DNA from: Mucilaginibacter sp. OK098
Lineage (GTDB): Bacteria; Bacteroidota; Bacteroidia; Sphingobacteriales; Sphingobacteriaceae
NCBI RefSeq assembly: GCF_900142915.1
Contig: NZ_FRCM01000002.1
Span: forward strand, 496,001-560,000
Length of the DNA: 64,000 bases
Direction: 5' to 3'
Shown: in pieces, positions 60,672 to 64,000 of the stretch
Layout: the number at the start of each line of letters is the position of its first letter
How positions within the stretch are numbered: position 1 is the first letter of the stretch
The notes under the pieces: generated by a model
What the model saw: only the letters and a program-made list of their open reading frames with translations
Told to the model about the DNA's origin: nothing
Database searches by the model: none
Made by a program: the position numbers and the translations under genes

Positions 60672-60782
60672 GGCTGATTATCAGCAACTTACAAACATTA
60701 AGCTATTGGAACAAAGTGAAAGACACTGATAATCAGCATATTTCACTTTGTTCCAGGTGTTCCGCTTGTAAAAATGGAACAC
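60672..60782 (+). other. Structured repeat element, copy 2
   Basis: It has the order CTGATTATCAG, a 15-bp perfect hairpin TGGAACAAAGTGAAA/TTTCACTTTGTTCCA (60707-60755) whose loop carries CTGATAATCAG, and GTGTTCC/GGAACAC (60757-60782). The loop CTGATAATCAG is inverse-complementary to the upstream CTGATTATCAG, so a pseudoknot or an alternative stem is possible. It matches copy 1 at 12504-12603. It lies ~100 bp before the hydroxyproline operon. Confidence 0.5.
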
Positions 60783-60885
60783 TTTGCCGGGTGTGGATAC
60801 ACAAACTTATGTCGAACTCACCTTAATAACATTAAGCCCCCTCCGGGGAGGGGAACTGAAAAGCAATAGATTAAAAAATAATAAT

Positions 60886-61833
60886 ATGAGCGTAATTTGG
60901 AAAGGGGTATTCCCGGCGGTAACTACAAAATTCAATGATAATGATGAAATGGATTTTGAAGCATTCGATAAAAATATCGAGGCACAACTGGAGGCAGGTG
61001 CTAAAGGGATCATCATTGGTGGTTCATTAGGCGAGGCCAGCGTATTAACAGATGCTGAAAAGATAGCGCTGTTAAAACAAACGGTTAAAACAGTTAATAA
61101 ACGTGCTTATGTAATATTAAACATTGCAGAGCAAACCACCAAAGCAGCACTGTTATGTGCCGAAAATGCCTTAAAATACGGCGCTGATGGTTTAATGATG
61201 TTACCGCCATTGCGCTATCTTGCTGATAAGCATGAAACACTTGAATACTTTGCTACAGTTGCAAAAAGCACGCCGCTGCCAATCATGATCTACAATAACC
61301 CTTATGATTATAAGATAGAGGTTACTTTGGATATGTTTGAGGAGCTTTCAAAATACGAAAACATCCAGGCGGTAAAAGAATCAACCCGCGATGTAAGCAA
61401 TGTAACAAGAATGATAAACCGTTTTGGCGATAGGTTTAAACTATTGTGCGGTGTTGATACGTTAGCATTGGAAAGTATTTTTATGGGATGCGATGGATGG
61501 GTTGCCGGTTTGGTTGATGCTTTCCCAAGGGAAACTGTTGCTATCTTTAACTTAGCAAAGCAAGGCCGTAACGAAGAAGCGTTAAAAATTTACAGATGGT
61601 TTTTACCTGTACTTGAACTGGATATTCATCCTAAGCTGGTACAATATATTAAACTGGCAGAAAAACAAACAGGCTTAGGTACCGAAAATGTAAGAGCGCC
61701 ACGGTTAGCACTTGTTGGTGAAGAGCGTGCAAGAATTTTATCAATAATTGATAAAGCCATTGCCAACCGTCCTGAATTACCTGCTGGCAGCTGGGGTATT
61801 GAGGCTGAAGTAGCGGTTACAGGGGTTAATTAA
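60886..61833 (+). CDS. DapA-family enzyme, probable pyrroline-4-hydroxy-2-carboxylate deaminase
   Basis: I start at MSVIWKGVFPAVTTKFND (315 residues); an upstream start at 60784 would add a non-family leader. The (beta/alpha)8 fold has Lys164 in AVKESTRD (Schiff base), Tyr136 in IMIYNNPYDY and GGSLGEAS near residue 46. The family includes DHDPS, NanA and hydroxyproline-pathway deaminases. Next to an alpha-ketoglutarate-semialdehyde dehydrogenase and a 4-hydroxyproline epimerase, the deaminase role fits best. It is cytosolic. Confidence 0.85.
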   Translation: MSVIWKGVFPAVTTKFNDNDEMDFEAFDKNIEAQLEAGAKGIIIGGSLGEASVLTDAEKIALLKQTVKTVNKRAYVILNIAEQTTKAALLCAENALKYGADGLMMLPPLRYLADKHETLEYFATVAKSTPLPIMIYNNPYDYKIEVTLDMFEELSKYENIQAVKESTRDVSNVTRMINRFGDRFKLLCGVDTLALESIFMGCDGWVAGLVDAFPRETVAIFNLAKQGRNEEALKIYRWFLPVLELDIHPKLVQYIKLAEKQTGLGTENVRAPRLALVGEERARILSIIDKAIANRPELPAGSWGIEAEVAVTGVN

Positions 61834-61854
61834 AAACCCTCCACTTTGTCATTG

Positions 61855-61911
61855 CGAGGAACGAAGCAATCGCGAACGATGCAAGACCGCCCGCTCAAGA
61901 GCCCTCGCAAA
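61855..61911. repeat. CATTGCGAGGAACGAAGC repeat
   Basis: TCATTGCGAGGAACGAAGCA, then ATCGCGAACGATGC, is a well-known dispersed palindrome-like repeat in many bacterial genomes. It lies between the deaminase and dehydrogenase genes. Only one copy is in this window. Confidence 0.6.
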
Positions 61912-61944
61912 AGACTTACGAAGTTTTAAAAACTTCGTAAGTCT
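61912..61944. terminator. Hairpin with arms identical to 53521-53553
   Basis: AGACTTACGAAGTTT and AAACTTCGTAAGTCT pair over 15 bp, loop TAA. It sits between the deaminase and the dehydrogenase (24 bp before the ATG), so it may lower read-through inside the operon. Confidence 0.65.
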
Positions 61945-61967
61945 GGTTCCTTTATAATAAATATACT

Positions 61968-63542
61968 ATGGAAACAAGAAACTTAATAGGGTACAACTAC
62001 CAGCCCGAACAAGGCAATAAATTTAAAGCTGTCGATCCTGCTTTAGGGATAGATCTGCCCGGGGAATTTTATGCAGCTAATATTGCAGAAGCTGATGCAG
62101 CTATGAAATTAGCCGACAAAGCTTTTGCTGTATTTCGCAGTATTGGCAATACTAAGAAGGCTGCTTTTTTACGCAGCATAGCTGATGAAGTTATTGCTAT
62201 TGGCGCACCGCTGATAGAACGCGCTATGGCCGAAAGCGGTTTGCCTGAGGCCCGTCTGCAAGGCGAACGCGGACGTACCACCAACCAACTTAAAATGTTT
62301 GCCGATCTGCTGGAAGAAGGCTCATGGGTTGAGGCTATTATTGATACCGCTATCCCTGACCGCCAGCCTTTGCCACGTATTGATATTCGCAAAATGATGG
62401 TGCCGCTTGGCCCATGTGTGGTATTTGGCGCAAGTAATTTCCCCATGGCGTTTTCGGTTGCCGGTGGCGATACTGCTGCCGCACTGGCTGCAGGTTGTCC
62501 GGTTGTAGTAAAGGCTCACCCCGCTCATCCCGGTACAAGTGCGCTGGTTGGCGAAGCAATTAAAAAAGCTGCTGAAAAAACCGGCATGCCCGAAGGCGTA
62601 TTCTCCATTTTGTATGACGATGGCTATGCAATTGGCGAAGCATTGGTAAAGCATCCAAAAACTAAAATTGTAACCTTTACCGGCTCATTTAAAGGCGGTA
62701 TGGCATTGGTAAAAATGGCACGTGAACGCGATGAGCCTATCCCGGTATTTGCCGAAATGGGCAGCACTAACCCCATTATATTATTACCAAAAGCTTTGGA
62801 GAACCGGGCCGAAGAACTGGCAAAACTATCTGCCTCAATAACCGGAAACGCAGGTCAGTTTTGTACGCAGCCTGGCTTACTGTTGGCTGTTAAGTCTGAT
62901 AGTTTGGAGAAATTCAAAAAAGCGCTTGGCATCGCGATAGCTGATGTAAATTCGGCTACCATGCTAACACCCGGCATTTGTGCTAACTTTAATAAATTAT
63001 CAGGCGGAATGCTGGCTGACAAAGCTGTTTCGGTAATAGCAAAATCAGATAAAGTAAATACAGCGCAAATAAACCAGGGGGTGGCCGTTGTTACTGAAAT
63101 AACAGCAGCAGCGTTTTTGGCTGATGAAAAGTTTAAGGAAGAAGTTTTCGGGCCATATTCCATGCTGGTTGTTGCTGATGATATAGCACAACTGGAACAG
63201 GTAATAGCTTCACTGCATGGCCAATTAACCGTAACTGTAATGGCCGAAAATGAGGAATTGCCAAACTATACAAGCATAACTGATAAGCTGGCTAATTTAG
63301 CCGGAAGGGTGATCCTGAATGGACCACCAACAGGTGTTGAAGTAGGTAATGCCATCCATCATGGCGGACCGTTCCCGTCAACATCCGATAGCCGTTTTAC
63401 ATCGGTAGGCACATCATCCATCAAACGTTTCGTTAGGCCGGTATGCTGGCAAAATTGGAGTGATGATTTGCTGCCCGATGAACTAAAAACAGACAATCCG
63501 CTAAAGATCTGGCGGTTGTTTAATAATGAATGGACTAAATAG
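61968..63542 (+). CDS. Aldehyde dehydrogenase, probable alpha-ketoglutarate semialdehyde dehydrogenase
   Basis: The 524-residue protein is an ALDH with nucleophile Cys299 in GNAGQFCTQPG, Glu263 in FAEMGSTNP and Asn157 in GASNFP. The tail GNAIHHGGPFPSTSDSRFTS is typical of alpha-ketoglutarate-semialdehyde dehydrogenases of the hydroxyproline type. It would oxidise 2,5-dioxopentanoate to alpha-ketoglutarate with NAD(P)+. It lies in one operon with the deaminase (134-bp gap with repeats) and the epimerase. Confidence 0.9.
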   Translation: METRNLIGYNYQPEQGNKFKAVDPALGIDLPGEFYAANIAEADAAMKLADKAFAVFRSIGNTKKAAFLRSIADEVIAIGAPLIERAMAESGLPEARLQGERGRTTNQLKMFADLLEEGSWVEAIIDTAIPDRQPLPRIDIRKMMVPLGPCVVFGASNFPMAFSVAGGDTAAALAAGCPVVVKAHPAHPGTSALVGEAIKKAAEKTGMPEGVFSILYDDGYAIGEALVKHPKTKIVTFTGSFKGGMALVKMARERDEPIPVFAEMGSTNPIILLPKALENRAEELAKLSASITGNAGQFCTQPGLLLAVKSDSLEKFKKALGIAIADVNSATMLTPGICANFNKLSGGMLADKAVSVIAKSDKVNTAQINQGVAVVTEITAAAFLADEKFKEEVFGPYSMLVVADDIAQLEQVIASLHGQLTVTVMAENEELPNYTSITDKLANLAGRVILNGPPTGVEVGNAIHHGGPFPSTSDSRFTSVGTSSIKRFVRPVCWQNWSDDLLPDELKTDNPLKIWRLFNNEWTK

Positions 63543-63544
63543 TC

Positions 63545-63640
63545 ATTGGTCAGTGGTCATTAGTCAGTGGTGAAAAATCTTAACCATGCTAATACCAATG
63601 ACTAATGACATAATGACTAATGACTAAATGACTAAATGAC
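63545..63640. repeat. Word-built palindrome (ATGACTA words)
   Basis: The left half has CATTGGTCAGTGGTCATTAG. The right half has ACCAATGACTAATGACATAA and then TGACTAATGACTAAATGACT. The last copy covers the start codon of the epimerase gene (ATGACTAAAACA). Related words occur at 17375-17404. Confidence 0.65.
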
Positions 63641-64000
63641 TAAAACATTTTTCTGTATAGATGCGCACACCTGTGGTAACCCGGTAAGGCTGGTAGCTGG
63701 TGGCGGGCCAAACCTGCAGGGCAATAACATGAGCGAAAAGCGCCAGCATTTTTTAAAAGAATATGACTGGATCCGCAAGGGGCTGATGTTTGAGCCAAGG
63801 GGACATGATATGATGTCGGGCAGTATTCTTTACCCTCCTCATGACCCGGCAAACGATGTGGCTGTACTGTTTATTGAAACCAGCGGCTGCCTGCCCATGT
63901 GCGGGCATGGTACTATCGGTACCATTACTATTGCCATTGAGGAAGGTTTGATCATTCCAAAAACGCCGGGGATAGTACGCATGGAAGCGCCTGCCGGTTT
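63636..64000 (+). CDS. 4-hydroxyproline epimerase (proline-racemase family), partial
   Basis: The first 121 residues are visible and the gene runs off the window. The start (MTKTFFCIDAHTCGNPVRLV) and the active-site loop ETSGCLPMCGHGTIG (Cys89) are those of the proline racemase family. Subsites PRGHDMMSGS and IPKTPG fit 4-hydroxyproline epimerases. It would convert trans-4-hydroxy-L-proline to cis-4-hydroxy-D-proline. The second catalytic Cys lies outside the window. The next gene is probably a D-amino-acid-oxidase-like FAD enzyme. Confidence 0.88.
   Translation, partial: MTKTFFCIDAHTCGNPVRLVAGGGPNLQGNNMSEKRQHFLKEYDWIRKGLMFEPRGHDMMSGSILYPPHDPANDVAVLFIETSGCLPMCGHGTIGTITIAIEEGLIIPKTPGIVRMEAPAG

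Noticed and set aside
1..64000. tRNA or rRNA genes
   Set aside because: I found no cloverleaf with the GGTTC/TTC arms in proper spacing and no rRNA-like stretch on reading the window. A covariance search would be needed to be sure.

Overview
The window looks like chromosomal DNA of a Sphingobacteriaceae bacterium (phylum Bacteroidota), most like Mucilaginibacter or Pedobacter. The reasons are a type IX secretion (type-B) surface protein, a TonB-dependent receptor of the OMP_b-brl_3 type, DUF5686, DUF3810, DUF2911 and GIN-domain proteins, GG-Bacteroidales leader peptides, a sphingolipid-desaturase homologue, and weak or absent Shine-Dalgarno sequences. No rRNA, tRNA or CRISPR array was seen.

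Layout. 1-5 kb: a cut membrane protein, a Crp-like regulator and a large secreted adhesin-like protein. 5-11 kb: an orphan 7TM receptor, then an AT-rich accessory stretch with an exported trypsin-like protease bracketed by ~55-bp direct repeats, and a DRT-type (antiphage) reverse transcriptase with a structured upstream region. 11-13 kb: a repeat graveyard (a MITE-like element with two hairpins, inverted-repeat elements, a two-copy structured element). 13-26 kb: ordinary Bacteroidota genes (DUF5686 barrel, ECF sigma factor with a partner, TfoX, SnoaL-like, penicillin-acylase family, DUF3810, DUF2911, GT39). 26.6-34.6 kb: a minus-strand secreted-peptide locus. It holds an HlyD adaptor, a C39 peptidase-ABC exporter, four intact double-glycine precursors each with six core cysteines plus one broken precursor, and a pseudo-C39/VKOR/thioredoxin enzyme, with the trace of a cassette duplication followed by deletion. 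34.8-42 kb: an ABC ATPase with a small membrane partner, an MFS transporter, a YncE-like propeller with a TonB receptor, an NlpC/P60 peptidase and an EamA transporter. 42-50 kb: a two-component system, a RelE/ParE-type toxin-antitoxin pair and an RND efflux operon. 50-56 kb: a GIN protein, a second YncE-like propeller, a DEGS-like sphingolipid desaturase and four tandem small secreted paralogues. 56-64 kb: GH127, GH27 and a trans-4-hydroxy-L-proline catabolic operon, cut by the window end.

The genes suggest two coherent systems. First, 26.6-34.2 kb reads as a pathway for disulfide-rich exported peptides: leader cleavage and export by the C39 ABC transporter with its HlyD adaptor, and cysteine oxidation by the VKOR-thioredoxin enzyme. 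A cis motif recurs before every precursor. Second, GH127 (beta-L-arabinofuranosidase), GH27 (alpha-galactosidase) and the hydroxyproline genes match the chemistry of plant extensins: arabinosylated hydroxyproline and alpha-galactosylated serine.

Intergenic DNA is unusually rich in inverted repeats. Many are built from a short word that is repeated within one locus but differs from locus to locus.
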